A stretch of DNA of 64,000 nt from Arthrobacter sp. QXT-31 (GTDB lineage: Bacteria > Actinomycetota > Actinomycetes > Actinomycetales > Micrococcaceae): positions 4,092,001 through 4,156,000 of the forward strand of contig NZ_CP019304.1 of NCBI RefSeq assembly GCF_001969265.1, in the 5' to 3' direction. The notes under the pieces were generated by a model that did no database searches, was not told the DNA's origin, and saw nothing but the letters and a program-made list of their open reading frames with translations. The position numbers and the translations under genes were made by a program. Below are positions 26,209 through 36,000 of this stretch, piece by piece (position 1 is the first letter of the stretch; the number at the start of each line of letters is the position of its first letter).

Positions 26209-27372
26209 ATGATCTTCCTGGACGCAGCAGCCACAACACCCGTCCGCCGGGAGGTGCTGGAGGCCATGTGGCCCTACCTCACCGGAGAATTCGGCAACCC
26301 CTCAAGCCACCATTCGCTCGGAGACTCTGCCGCGCGGGCGCTCGCGGATGCCCGGAAGGCCGTGGCCGGGGTGCTGGGCTGCCGGCCGGGGGAGATTACG
26401 TTCACCTCCGGAGGGACGGAGGCGGACAACCTCGCCCTCAAGGGGATTGCCCTGGCGCGGCAGGCCGCGGACCCGGCGCTGAACCGGGTGGCGATCAGCG
26501 CCGTCGAGCATCCTGCCGTGGAGGAGTCCGCGCGGTACCTTGAGCGCTTCCACGGTTTCGCCGTGGATGTGGTGCCGGTTGACGGGGACGGAAGGGTCAC
26601 AATGGAGGCGCTTGCCGCCGTGCTGCGGGATGAAACCGCGCTGGTCAGCATCATGTACGCCAACAACGAGGTGGGCACGGTCCAGCCGGTGGCCGAACTG
26701 GCGGCCCTGGCGAGGGGGCGGGGGATCCCGTTCCACACCGACGCCGTCCAGGCCGCCGGCTGGCTGCCGTTGGATGTGAGGGCCCTCGGGGTGGATGCGC
26801 TGAGCATCTCCGGGCACAAGCTCGGGGCGCCCAAGGGCAACGGCGTCCTGTTCGTGCGCGGCCGGACCCGCATGGAGCCCCTCCTGCACGGCGGCGGCCA
26901 GGAACGCAGCCGCCGCTCCGGCACCGAGAACGTTGCGGGCGCCGTGGCCCTGGCCACCGCCCTCACCCTGGCGCATGCCGACCAGCCGGCGCTCGCGGGC
27001 CGCGTCATTGGCTTGAGGGACCAGTTCATCAAAGAGGTGCTGCATAGCGTCCCCGGAGCACTGCTGACCGGTCACCCGACCGAACGGCTGCCCTCGGTGG
27101 CATCCTTCTGCTTCCCGGGCACCAGCGGGGAGTCCGTGCTGCTGGAACTCGAACGCCAGGGCGTGGTCTGCTCCAGCGGGTCGGCGTGCGCGGCGGGCTC
27201 GGATGCGCCGTCCCCGGTGCTGGTGGCACTGGGCATCGGGGCCGAGGTGGCACAGACGGCCGTCCGCTTCAGCTTTGATTCCTCGGTGACCGCGGCGGAC
27301 CTGGAGGCTGCCGCGGCGGCGGTGACGGCCGCCGTCGGAAGCGTCCGGAACCTGGGCCTGATTCCGGGGTAG
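26209..27372 (+). CDS. Cysteine desulfurase (NifS/IscS-like)
   Basis: A 387-aa PLP enzyme that removes sulfur from cysteine for Fe-S cluster building. Motifs are the N-terminal IFLDAAATTPVR, GGTEADNLALKG, the PLP lysine in SGHKLGAPKGNGVLFVRG, and the active-site loop CSSGSACAAGSDAPSPVL. It lies 7 nt after nadC and shares the operon. Its likely job is to supply the NadA cluster, as seen for nad-linked NifS proteins in other bacteria (inference). Confidence 0.92.
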   Translation: MIFLDAAATTPVRREVLEAMWPYLTGEFGNPSSHHSLGDSAARALADARKAVAGVLGCRPGEITFTSGGTEADNLALKGIALARQAADPALNRVAISAVEHPAVEESARYLERFHGFAVDVVPVDGDGRVTMEALAAVLRDETALVSIMYANNEVGTVQPVAELAALARGRGIPFHTDAVQAAGWLPLDVRALGVDALSISGHKLGAPKGNGVLFVRGRTRMEPLLHGGGQERSRRSGTENVAGAVALATALTLAHADQPALAGRVIGLRDQFIKEVLHSVPGALLTGHPTERLPSVASFCFPGTSGESVLLELERQGVVCSSGSACAAGSDAPSPVLVALGIGAEVAQTAVRFSFDSSVTAADLEAAAAAVTAAVGSVRNLGLIPG

Positions 27373-27380
27373 GCTGCCGG

Positions 27381-28235
27381 TCAGCTAGCGGCTGTGACGG
27401 GGTTGGAGAGCTCGCCGATTCCGCCCACCCGGCACGTGACGGCGTCGCCCGGCTGGATGCCGGCGCTGGCCGCCGGGAATCCGGTGAGCACCAGGTCGCC
27501 GGGGTGCAGGGTCATGAACGACGTCAGGTAGACGAGGATCTCGTCCACCTTCCAGCCCAGGTCTGCGGTGCTTGCCGCCGGCAGTTCGGTGCCGTTGTGC
27601 ACCACGCCGACCGGCAGGTCCGCGTGGTCCAGCCCGGTGACGATCCAGGGCCCCGCCGGCGTGAAGGTGTCCTGGCTCTTGGCGCTCAACCAGAGCTCAT
27701 CGGTCCTTTGCAGCCTGCGGGCGGTGACGTCGTTGGCGATGGTGTAGCCCAGAACCGCTGTCCGGGCGTTGTCGAGGGTCAGGTTTTTCGCTGTCCGGCC
27801 GACGACGACGGCCAGTTCCGCTTCCGGCTCCACCAGGCCGATTCCGGCCGGCAGTACGATCGCCTCGCCGGGTCCGATTACGCTGGTGGCCGCCTTGTGG
27901 AAGGCCTGGGCCGGAAGGTCCCGGCCGGCCTGCCCGGTGTTGTGGGCCATGCCCAGGACATTCGCAGGCACGCTCGGTGCCAGGAAGGTGAAGCTGTCCT
28001 CGGAGACCTGGGCGCCGGGCTCCCATCCCTGCCGGTGGTTACTGGCGGCGTTGGCCCGTGAGCCAGGGAACGGCGACTCCACCACGGTCCAGGTCCGTCC
28101 CGCGGTGCCCCCGAAATCCTTGGCGTCGTTGGCCACGAAAAACTGTTCGGGAAGCTGGGACTGTGCAATATGCGGGGACTGTGCAGGGGCGAGGGGGCGG
28201 ACGCGGGCGATCCGGCGCGGGACGGGTGGGGTCAT
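27381..28235 (-). CDS. Fumarylacetoacetate hydrolase family protein
   Basis: A 284-aa protein of the FAH fold, which hydrolyses or decarboxylates beta-diketo acids with a divalent metal. Metal ligands are seen in LVEPEAELAVVVGR (two Glu) and GYTIANDVTARRLQ (Asp), followed by KSQDTFTPAGPWIV. The substrate is unknown. It could belong to aromatic catabolism but is not near such genes. The ATG at 28235 has TACGAT six bases upstream (28242-28247, minus strand) and no Shine-Dalgarno, so it is probably leaderless. Confidence 0.88.
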   Translation of the reverse strand: MTPPVPRRIARVRPLAPAQSPHIAQSQLPEQFFVANDAKDFGGTAGRTWTVVESPFPGSRANAASNHRQGWEPGAQVSEDSFTFLAPSVPANVLGMAHNTGQAGRDLPAQAFHKAATSVIGPGEAIVLPAGIGLVEPEAELAVVVGRTAKNLTLDNARTAVLGYTIANDVTARRLQRTDELWLSAKSQDTFTPAGPWIVTGLDHADLPVGVVHNGTELPAASTADLGWKVDEILVYLTSFMTLHPGDLVLTGFPAASAGIQPGDAVTCRVGGIGELSNPVTAAS

Positions 28236-28281
28236 TCAGCCATCGTATGTGCCCGGTGGAGCAGCCGGGGACTGCGTGACG

Positions 28282-28944
28282 TCAGTACAGCTCGCCTACG
28301 GGGATCTCCACGGCAAGCCGGTTGGCGGGGCCGGCGAGCGGGCAGGCCCAGGCCTCGTTGTAGGCGCACGAGGGGTTGTAGGCGAAGTTGAAGTCAAGCA
28401 CGTACTGGGCCTCGGACCCGGAACCGCGGATGCCATGGAATGCCCCCTTGATGGTGTCCAGGAGGTAGCGGCCGGCGCCGTAGCTGCCGCCCGGCTGTCC
28501 GGCCGTGGCGTCGCGGAACGGGACGAAGATCCCGCCGCCGTAGCCCAACAGCTTCCACACGGCCAGCTGCCCCATCTCGGGAAGGTCGAACGTACCCAGC
28601 CGGACAAACCTCACCAGCCCGTCCGTTCCGGTTTCGACGTTCATCTCCTGTCCGGCGCCCTCCTTGGTCAAGGGAACGTAGAACCGGTAGATGGGATCGT
28701 AGTCAGCCGTCTTCAGACCGTAGAAGGACGCCTTGGCCTCGGCGGTCAGGGCCGACGCCGGATGCGTGCCGAACATGCGGTCACGCTCCTGGCGCCAGTA
28801 GGCGTGGGCTTCAGCGGGACTGTCCGCGGCGATCTTGCGCACCGTGTCATAGAGGGCAAACGTCCGCAGCCGCCAGTCTGCAATGTCGACGGCGGACATG
28901 TCCGCCAGGGTCTGTTCCGCTGCATCCAGTTCGTGTTCGGCCAT
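28282..28944 (-). CDS. DUF1684 domain protein
   Basis: A 220-aa soluble protein recognisable by the C-terminal block YVLDFNFAYNPSCAYNEAWA followed by CPLAGPANRLAVEI, diagnostic of DUF1684, and by WRQERDRMFG near residue 50. The function is unknown. No signal peptide is seen. The ATG at 28944 has TAGGCT six bases upstream (28951-28956, minus strand), a leaderless layout. Confidence 0.85.
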   Translation of the reverse strand: MAEHELDAAEQTLADMSAVDIADWRLRTFALYDTVRKIAADSPAEAHAYWRQERDRMFGTHPASALTAEAKASFYGLKTADYDPIYRFYVPLTKEGAGQEMNVETGTDGLVRFVRLGTFDLPEMGQLAVWKLLGYGGGIFVPFRDATAGQPGGSYGAGRYLLDTIKGAFHGIRGSGSEAQYVLDFNFAYNPSCAYNEAWACPLAGPANRLAVEIPVGELY

Positions 28945-29076
28945 GATCACAGCCTATTGCCAATTCCAGTCGTGGGCTGGGGCGGGGGCCGGAGCACAGG
29001 GCGAAACGCTGGCCCGCAACCTGCGGCCAGGCCCGGCGTCCCCAGCCTCCCAGTTCAATACAGCTAGGCTGGAGCC

Positions 29077-29865
29077 ATGACAGGGATCACGGCCTCTGGA
29101 CGTACGGCGACCGCCGCCGTCGTGCTGTTGACGGCAGGGCTGCTGGCTGGCTGCAGCAGCGACGGCAAAGGTGCGCCCGCCTGGACAGCGGAGCCGGGCA
29201 CCAGCCCGGCGAGCGGTGCGGCCACGGGTTCCGCAGGTCCCTCCCCAACGGCATCCGCCGGTGCCTCCGCCTCGGCCGGTGCCACGGCAGCGGCGTGGAA
29301 GGTCTTCACCGACCCCGCCAAGACCGTGAGCTTTGAGCTTCCGCAGGACTGGATCGCCCAGTCGGTGGAACCTGACAAGGGAACCCTTCCGGGTGCCGTG
29401 AAGATTGAAGTCAAGGACGCAGAAGGCACGTACCTGGCCACCCTGCAGACAGGTCTGCCCAGCAGCACCGCAGCGAGCTGCCCGGCTTCTGCCCGCAAGT
29501 CATACGTCGTGGTCAGCAGTGTCCCGGTGGAGCTGCCACACAGCGGCGGGGAGGGGACCATCGACCCGCATGTGGTGTTCAGGGTGATCCAGGGCTACCG
29601 GTACTTCGGCTCCTACGGCATCACCAACATGGTGGGCGGCGCCGATTCCAAGGCCTGCCAGCTGCAGAATGTGGTGCAGGGCCTGGCGGGCAAGGGGAAC
29701 TACTCGTTCAGCGACGTGCGCTCGCTGAAGGCGTTCGCGCCGGATGAAAAGGTGGCCCCCGCCAAAGCCTTCGACACCCTTGACCAGGCCGCCGGCTACG
29801 TCAACGAGGGCGCCGAATTCGCCAACGTCCAGCGGATGCTAATGTCTCTGGAGATCAAGAACTAG
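29077..29865 (+). CDS. Predicted lipoprotein, function unknown
   Basis: A 262-aa protein with a signal peptide and lipobox LLAGC (Cys26), then a Gly/Ser/Ala/Thr-rich spacer of about 45 residues. A compact domain beginning WKVFTDPAKTVSFELPQDW follows and recalls lipoproteins of the PsbP/LpqN-like type. It should be anchored on the outer face of the membrane. TAGGCT (29065-29070) lies six bases before the ATG, suggesting a leaderless mRNA. The family was not identified further. Confidence 0.75.
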   Translation: MTGITASGRTATAAVVLLTAGLLAGCSSDGKGAPAWTAEPGTSPASGAATGSAGPSPTASAGASASAGATAAAWKVFTDPAKTVSFELPQDWIAQSVEPDKGTLPGAVKIEVKDAEGTYLATLQTGLPSSTAASCPASARKSYVVVSSVPVELPHSGGEGTIDPHVVFRVIQGYRYFGSYGITNMVGGADSKACQLQNVVQGLAGKGNYSFSDVRSLKAFAPDEKVAPAKAFDTLDQAAGYVNEGAEFANVQRMLMSLEIKN

Positions 29866-29930
29866 TCCCGCTGCGCCTCCGGCACACCCCAGCCCGCAGC
29901 CGCGGCTGACGCCTCACACCCCGGAGACCC

Positions 29931-30737
29931 ATGGAACGAACTGTTGCTTCCCGCCTGGTATTTAAGACTGTGGCTGACACCAAGGTGGCCATGGCCATCG
30001 CCGTGGCGAGGAACGCCGGCTACACGTCTTTTGAGGAGGACCTCAGCGTGACGGCGGACGGGAAACAGGTTCCGCTCACTGAGCTTTCGGACCATCACGG
30101 CGGCAGGTTCCACTACATGGAGTTCGCGGACCCCACGGAAGTCACCGTGGATTATTCGGCGACTGTCGGCGGCCGGGCGGAACCCGCCGAGGCCACACTG
30201 ATGGAACTGATCAGGTATGTCCGGCCCAGCCGGTATGCAGAGTCCGACCGGCTGCTTCCCACGTCCTATGCGGAGTTCGGCGGACTCCAGGGCGGGGAGC
30301 TCCTGCAGGCTGTGCGCAACTGGGTGTTCAGCGAGCTGCGCTACGTCAGCGGTTCTTCCCGGGGAACGGACGGCGCCGTGGAGACCCTCCTGCACCGGCG
30401 GGGCGTCTGCCGGGACTACGCGCACCTGGCGATCTCTCTGCTCCGGGCGAAGAACGTGCCCGCCCGGCTGGCGGCCGTCTACGCGCCGGGGCTTTCCCCG
30501 ATGGATTTCCATGCCGTCGCCGAGGCCCATGTCAACGGGGCCTGGCACGTGATTGACCCCACCGGCCTGGCGCCCCGGGAGGCCATGCTGCGCATCACGG
30601 CCGGGCGCGACTCCTCGGACACGGCGTTCCTGTCCACCGTGGGCGGAAGCCTGTCCCTCAAAGAGATCCGGGTGTCCGCGACCGTGGACGGTGAACTCCC
30701 GGCGGAGGAGCCGGACAAGCTGGCAGTGATCCGCTGA
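29931..30737 (+). CDS. Transglutaminase-like protein
   Basis: A 268-aa cytoplasmic protein with a transglutaminase core (papain-like protease or amidase fold). The catalytic triad is Cys in RRGVCRDYAHLAISLLRA, His in DFHAVAEAHVNG and Asp in WHVIDPTGLAPR. An N-terminal beta domain precedes it, as in actinobacterial transglutaminase_N proteins. GGAGA precedes the ATG. Substrate and partner are unknown. Confidence 0.85.
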   Translation: MERTVASRLVFKTVADTKVAMAIAVARNAGYTSFEEDLSVTADGKQVPLTELSDHHGGRFHYMEFADPTEVTVDYSATVGGRAEPAEATLMELIRYVRPSRYAESDRLLPTSYAEFGGLQGGELLQAVRNWVFSELRYVSGSSRGTDGAVETLLHRRGVCRDYAHLAISLLRAKNVPARLAAVYAPGLSPMDFHAVAEAHVNGAWHVIDPTGLAPREAMLRITAGRDSSDTAFLSTVGGSLSLKEIRVSATVDGELPAEEPDKLAVIR

Positions 30738-30806
30738 CTGCAGCAGGGCGGAAGGCAAGCTGCGGCGGGACTGGCGTCCCGCCGTCGGGCATCTCCTGCC
30801 GTCCCG

Positions 30807-31349
30807 CTAACGGGGTGGCAGCGACGCGCGCAGCTTCTCCGTGAGCCGCAGCAGTTCCCGCTGCTCCGCCGCCGTCAGCGCCGGGCCAACGAGCTCGGCG
30901 ATGTCCCGCACATGCTCCCGGCCGATTTCCTTCTGCAGCGCGGCACCCTCCTCCGTCAGCCGCAGCAGCACGCCCCGGCCGTCGTCCGGGGCAGGCATGC
31001 GCTCCAGCAGGCCGCGCTTCTCCAGCCGGTCCACCAGCCTGCTCAGGCTGGACTGGCTCAGCAGCACATTGTCGTTCAGCTCATTCAGGCGAAGCCAGCC
31101 GGACGGGCACCGCGACAGGGTGAACAGCACGTCGTACTCGTTAACTGCCAGGTTCCGGAAGGCCGGCCCAGACTGTAGCCGGCGCATCACGGCCACCTGC
31201 GCCCGGAACAGCGACTCCCAGGTTTCAGCGGCCAGCCGGACTGCAGACGTCGACTTCCCGGACGTCGACGGCCCGGGCGCCGACGGCCCGGGCGCCGAGC
31301 GCCCGGACCTCGACTCCCCGGACGTGGCCGGGGTGTTCCTCGGTGTCAC
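30807..31349 (-). CDS. MarR family transcriptional regulator with repeat-coded N-terminus
   Basis: A 180-aa MarR repressor. The winged helix spans about residues 65-130 (NEYDVLFTLSRCPSGWLRLN, then SQSSLSRLVDRLEKRGLLER and the DDGRGVLLRLTEEG wing). The first 35 residues are five-residue repeats (GRSAP, GPSAP, GPSTS, GKSTS) encoded by a 15-bp tandem array. The GTG start overlaps the stop of the luciferase-like gene (GTGA), so the pair is an operon. It probably controls the palindrome upstream of that gene. Confidence 0.9.
   Translation of the reverse strand: MTPRNTPATSGESRSGRSAPGPSAPGPSTSGKSTSAVRLAAETWESLFRAQVAVMRRLQSGPAFRNLAVNEYDVLFTLSRCPSGWLRLNELNDNVLLSQSSLSRLVDRLEKRGLLERMPAPDDGRGVLLRLTEEGAALQKEIGREHVRDIAELVGPALTAAEQRELLRLTEKLRASLPPR
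31246..31331. repeat. 15-bp tandem array in the marR 5' end
   Basis: Five full units start at 31246, 31261, 31276, 31291 and 31306, for example GACGTCGACGGCCCG and GGCGCCGACGGCCCG, with a partial sixth. They are in frame and encode pentapeptide repeats at the MarR N-terminus. Copy number may vary between strains. Confidence 0.88.
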
Positions 31350-32506
31350 CGTGACTCCGTGGGGGAGCCTGTGGCGGCAGCGGTGTCCTGGCCGATTCCG
31401 GCGGCAGCGTCCTCACCGGCAGCCCCTTCGGCGGCAATCCGGGCCGCGACGCGTCCGGCGTGCGTGGGCGGGGCCGGGATGTGCGCCGGCGTGCGGTCGG
31501 CGTACTCCTTGCGCAGGACCGGCAGGACTTCCTCGCCGAACAGGTCCAGCTGCTCCAGGACGGTCTTCAGCGGCAGGCCTGCGTGGTCGATCAGGAACAG
31601 CTGGCGCTGGTAGTCGCCGAAGAACTCGCGGAAGGTGAGGGTCTTCTCGATGACCTCCTGCGGGCTGCCGACGGTGAGCGGTGTCTGCGACGTGAAGTCC
31701 TCCAGCGACGGGCCGTGGCCGTAGACGGGGGCGTTGTCGAAGTACGGCCGGAACTCCCGGACAGCGTCCTGCGAGTTCTTCCGCATGAAGAACTGCCCGC
31801 CGAGCCCCACGATTGCCTGGTCTGCCTTGCCGTGGCCGTAGTGCTCGTAGCGCTCGCGGTACAGGCCGATCAGCTGCTGGTAGTGCTCCTTGGGCCAGAA
31901 GATGTTGTTCGCGAAGAACCCGTCGCCGTAGTACGCCGCCACCTCCGCGATCTGCGGCGTACGGATGGAGCCGTGCCACACAAAGGGGGCCACGCCGTCG
32001 AGCGGGCGGGGGGGGGAGGTGAAGTTCTGAAGCGGCGTGCGGAACTTTCCGGACCAGTTGACGGTGTCCTCATCCCACAGCTTGCGGAGGAGGCTGTAGT
32101 TCTCGATGGCCAGCTCGATCCCGTCCTGGATGTTCTTGCCGAACCAGGGGTAGACCGGAGCGGTGTTGCCGCGGCCCAGCACCAGGTCAACGCGGCCGTC
32201 GGCCAGATGCTGCAGCATGGCGAAGTCCTCGGCGATCTTGACCGGATCGTTGGTGGTGATCAGCGTGGTGGCCGTGGAAAGCGTGATGCGCTCGGTCTGC
32301 GCGGCGATGTACGCGAGGGTGGTGGTGGGGGAAGAGGAGAAGAACGGCCGGTTGTGGTGCTCGCCGAGGGCGTACACATCCATGCCGATCTCTTCGACCT
32401 TCTTGGCGATGGCCACGGATGCCTTGATGCGCTCGTGCTCCGTGGGGGTCCGGCCCGTGGTGGGGTCCTGGGTGATGTCGCTGACGCTGAATACGCCGAT
32501 CTGCAT
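31346..32506 (-). CDS. LLM class flavin-dependent oxidoreductase (luciferase-like)
   Basis: A 386-aa bacterial-luciferase-fold monooxygenase that uses reduced flavin. Motifs are the N-terminal MQIGVFSVSD, YALGEHHNRPFFSSSPTTTL, STATTLITTNDPVKIAEDFA, LVLGRGNTAPVYPWFG and VGSPQEVIEKTL. The last 35 residues are Ala/Gly-rich and variable. ATG at 32506 follows GGAAGG. The frame stays open further upstream but without homology. It is co-transcribed with the MarR gene. The substrate is unknown. Confidence 0.9.
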   Translation of the reverse strand: MQIGVFSVSDITQDPTTGRTPTEHERIKASVAIAKKVEEIGMDVYALGEHHNRPFFSSSPTTTLAYIAAQTERITLSTATTLITTNDPVKIAEDFAMLQHLADGRVDLVLGRGNTAPVYPWFGKNIQDGIELAIENYSLLRKLWDEDTVNWSGKFRTPLQNFTSPPRPLDGVAPFVWHGSIRTPQIAEVAAYYGDGFFANNIFWPKEHYQQLIGLYRERYEHYGHGKADQAIVGLGGQFFMRKNSQDAVREFRPYFDNAPVYGHGPSLEDFTSQTPLTVGSPQEVIEKTLTFREFFGDYQRQLFLIDHAGLPLKTVLEQLDLFGEEVLPVLRKEYADRTPAHIPAPPTHAGRVAARIAAEGAAGEDAAAGIGQDTAAATGSPTESR

Positions 32507-32549
32507 GATGTGCCTTCCGTTCGCCGAAGTAGTCCCGGCCTGCATTACC

Positions 32550-32580
32550 AGTGTACCCGATTTACATGCATTTGCATGTA
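32550..32580 (-). promoter_or_regulatory. Promoter and perfect palindromic operator of the LLM-marR operon
   Basis: TACATGCATTTGCATGTA (32563-32580) is a perfect 18-bp palindrome, 57 bp upstream of the luciferase-like start. A -10 TACACT reads on the minus strand at 32555-32550, placing the palindrome over the -35 region. The downstream MarR protein is the obvious candidate binder. Confidence 0.65.
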
Positions 32581-32654
32581 CCCACCTCAACGTCCCCGGC
32601 GCCAGGATATTCCCGGTCCCCGCGACGAGCCGGCCAGCCGTGAAACGTCCGCGC

Positions 32655-32939
32655 CTAACTGGAGCGAAGTTGCCCCCGGATCCTGTCGGCATAGTCGTCG
32701 TAGCTGGCCATGACATCGACCAGGTCAAGCATCGGCGGAAAATCCTCCACGGGCTGGTGCTGGGCAAGGAAGACCGCCGTCTGTTTCACGATCTCCGCTT
32801 CATCGACATCATCCAGGCCAAGCTCCTCAATGACCTCGGGGTCTGCCCGGAACCAGGATTCGACGACCCCGCCCTCGATGGTGGCGCGCACCACGAACTG
32901 GTGCTCGGTCACGGGTTCCACGCTAAATTGCTCGCTCAT
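32655..32939 (-). CDS. Small conserved-looking hypothetical protein
   Basis: A 94-aa acidic soluble protein (start MSEQFSVEP) with no domain I recognise and no signal peptide. Codon use is like its neighbours. The ATG at 32939 has TAGAGT seven bases upstream (32947-32952, minus strand), a leaderless layout that supports this start and the gene being real. It stands alone between the RND exporter and the luciferase-like gene. Confidence 0.65.
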   Translation of the reverse strand: MSEQFSVEPVTEHQFVVRATIEGGVVESWFRADPEVIEELGLDDVDEAEIVKQTAVFLAQHQPVEDFPPMLDLVDVMASYDDYADRIRGQLRSS

Positions 32940-33014
32940 GAGGCTCACTCTAGCCCTCAAGACCTGTTCCGGGACCAGCAGAAGTCGCAGGCGAGGAACC
33001 AGCCCGGACGGGAA

Positions 33015-36000
33015 TCAGTCGGGGGAGCCGGGGGCGGCGCGGCGGCCGCTGAGCTTGGGTACCATGCCGGTGGTCCAGTCGGCAAATTCGGCATCGACGT
33101 CGTCATCCGCAGGGGAGAAGCCGGGCCGCTCCTTGAGCTGGCGCAGGAGCTCCTTTTTCTCCTTCCGCCCCTCCACCAGCCGGTACAGCACGGGAACCAG
33201 GACCAGCGTGAGCGCGGTGGAGGAGACGAGGCCGCCGATCACCACGATGGCCAGCGGCTGGGAAATGAACCCGCCGCCGCCCGTCATGCCAAGAGCCATG
33301 GGGGTGAGCGCGAAGACCGTGGCCAGCGCGGTCATCAGGATGGGCCGGAGCCGCTGCCGGGCGCCGTGGGTGATGGCGTCGGCAACGCTCATGCCGGGCT
33401 TGCCGCCGGCTGGCTTCCGGTACTGGTTGACCAGGTCGATCAGCACAATCGCGTTGGTCACCACGATGCCCACCAGCATCAGCATGCCGATCAGCGACGG
33501 CAGCCCCAGCGGCACCCGGGTGACCAGCAGCAGGGCCACCGCTCCGGTCGCGGCGAACGGCACTGAAACGAGGAGGATCAGCGGCTGCACCAGGGACTTG
33601 AAGGTCGCCACCATGATCACGTAGACGATGGCGATGGCGGCCAGCAGCGCGAGGCCGAGCTGGCGGAACGATTCCGCCTGCTGGGTGGTGGCACCGCCGA
33701 TCGCCGCCGTCACCCCGGCGGGAAGATCCACGGCCTTGAGGCGCTGCTGCACCTCGGCGCTGACGGCGCCCAGGTTGGATCCCGACGGCGTGACGGACAC
33801 CTGCGCGGTCCGCTGGCCGTTGCTCGAGGTGATCGAGACGGGGACGTCCACCTGTTCGACGGCGGCAATCCGGCTGAGCGGGACCGGCCCGGAGGCGGTG
33901 GGCAGCGGGATGTTGCGGACGGCGGCGATGCTGGTGAAGCGTTTGCCCTCCCCGATCTGGACCGGGAAGTCGTCCGTGTCGATGCGGACGGTGCCTGCGG
34001 GGACGGGGCTGATGGTGGACGCCAGGACGCCGGCCACCTGCTCTTCCGTCAGGCCAGCGGCAACAGCCTTGGCCCGGTCGACCCGAACCTGCACCACGGG
34101 CTGGCTGGCTGCCAGGTTGGTGGTCACCTCACTGCTTCCCGGTACTCCGGCCATGGCCTTGACCATGGCGTCGCTGGCCTTCCTCAGGTCCTCGGACGTG
34201 GCTGCCTTCAGGGTGATGTCCACGGTGGAGGACGTTCCGAAGCCCCCCTGCTGCGAGCCGACGGAGATCTTGCCGGCAGCACCCGCCGCGGCGAGTTCGC
34301 TGCGGACAGTGTCCTGCAGCCTGCCCTGGTTCATTTTTTCGTCAGTGACAACGGTGAAGGAGGAATTGGAGGCACCCGAGGACGTCAGCGCGGTGAAACC
34401 CGCCTGCGCATTGCCGGAGGTCACCTGGACGTCCTTGATCCCGTCGATGCCCATGAGCACGTCCTCGACCGTCCGGGCCGCGGCGCTCGTGTCTTCCAGG
34501 CTCGTCCCGGCGGGAAGCTCCTGTTTGACCGTCATGCTGTTCTCCCCGGACCGGCCCAGCAGGTCGGTGGCGAGCAGCGGCGTCATTGCCGCGGTTCCGC
34601 CGAGGACCAGGACCGCGGCGATCAGCGTGATGACCGGGTGCTTCTGGGTTTTGTTCAGCACGGGCAGATAGCCGCGCTGGAGAAGGCTGCGCTGTTCGGC
34701 TTCGTGTGCCTGCGCCTGCACTTCGCGGGCGGAGCGCGGGGCATCATCGGCGCTGCCGTTGGCGGGGCTCTTCAGGAACCAGTAGGCGAGCACGGGGACG
34801 ATGGTCAGGGACACCAGCAGCGAGGAGAGCAGGGCAATGGTGACCGTCAGGGCGAACGGGCGGAACAGTTCGCCCGCGAGCTCGCCGACGAAGGCGATGG
34901 GAAGGAAGACGGCCACGGTCGTCAGCGTGGAAGCGGTGATGGCACCGGCCACCTCGCGGATGGAGGTGAGGATCGCGGTGAGCTTGGCCTCGCCGTAGCT
35001 CAGGTGCCGCTTGATGTTTTCGATCACCACGATGGAATCGTCCACCACCCGCCCGATGGCAATGGTCAGCGCCCCGAGCGTGAGGATGTTCAGCGAATAG
35101 CCCGTGCCGGACAGGCCGATGAAAGTGATCAGCAGCGACAGCGGAATGGAGACGGCCGTGACCAGGGTGGACCGGACGGACATGAGGAAGAGGAGGATGA
35201 CGGCCACCGCAAAACCGAGGCCCAGCAGACCCTCCGTCGTCAGGTCCTTGATGGACTTCTCGATAAAGGGTGCCTGGTCGAAGACAGGCGTGAACCTGGC
35301 GTTGGAGCCAAGCTCCGCCTCGAGCTGCGGCAGCAGATTCTTCACCGCGTGCGAGATCGCCACGGTGTCGCCTTCGGGCTTCTTGGTCACGGAGATGGCC
35401 AGCGTTTCGAGGCCGTTTGTCCGGGTGATGGACGTCCGCTCGTCATCCTTGATGCTGACGTCGGCCACAGAACCGATGGTGGTGCCGGCCTTGGCACCGC
35501 TGAGCGGGAGGGCCTTTACCGCGGCCACGGAGTCAACCGGGCTGCCGATCTGCAGGGAGAGGTTTTGGCCTTTCTCCTCGATGGTGCCCGCCGGGACAAG
35601 GGCCCCGTTGTTGGTCAGGGCGTTCCGGATCGACTGGATGCTGGCATCCCCGGAGGCCATCCTGGCCGTGTTCGGCTGGATGAGGATGTGCCGGCTGGCG
35701 CCGCCCGTCACGTCGGCGCCGCGGACACCGTCGAGCTTTTGCAGCCTCGGCACCGACAGGCGCTGAAGGTCCGTGTTCAGCTCACTTAGCGGCTTGTCCG
35801 ACGAAACGGCGAGGAAGACGATCGGGAAGTCGCTGATGCTCCCGGCGATTGCCTGCGGCTGGACGTCGTCCGGGAGCGTGCGCTTCGCGTTGGAAATGGC
35901 CCGGTCGATCTGGTTCCGGGCACGGTCCAGATTGGAGCCATAGGTGAATACGAGGCTGATCTGCGAGACGCCGTTGCGGGAGGTGGACGACGTCGACTCC

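Noticed and set aside
31346..32767. Longer luciferase-like protein starting at 32767
   Set aside because: The extra 87 residues overlap another gene and the operator, and have no homology; ATG 32506 has a good ribosome site and the family N-terminus.
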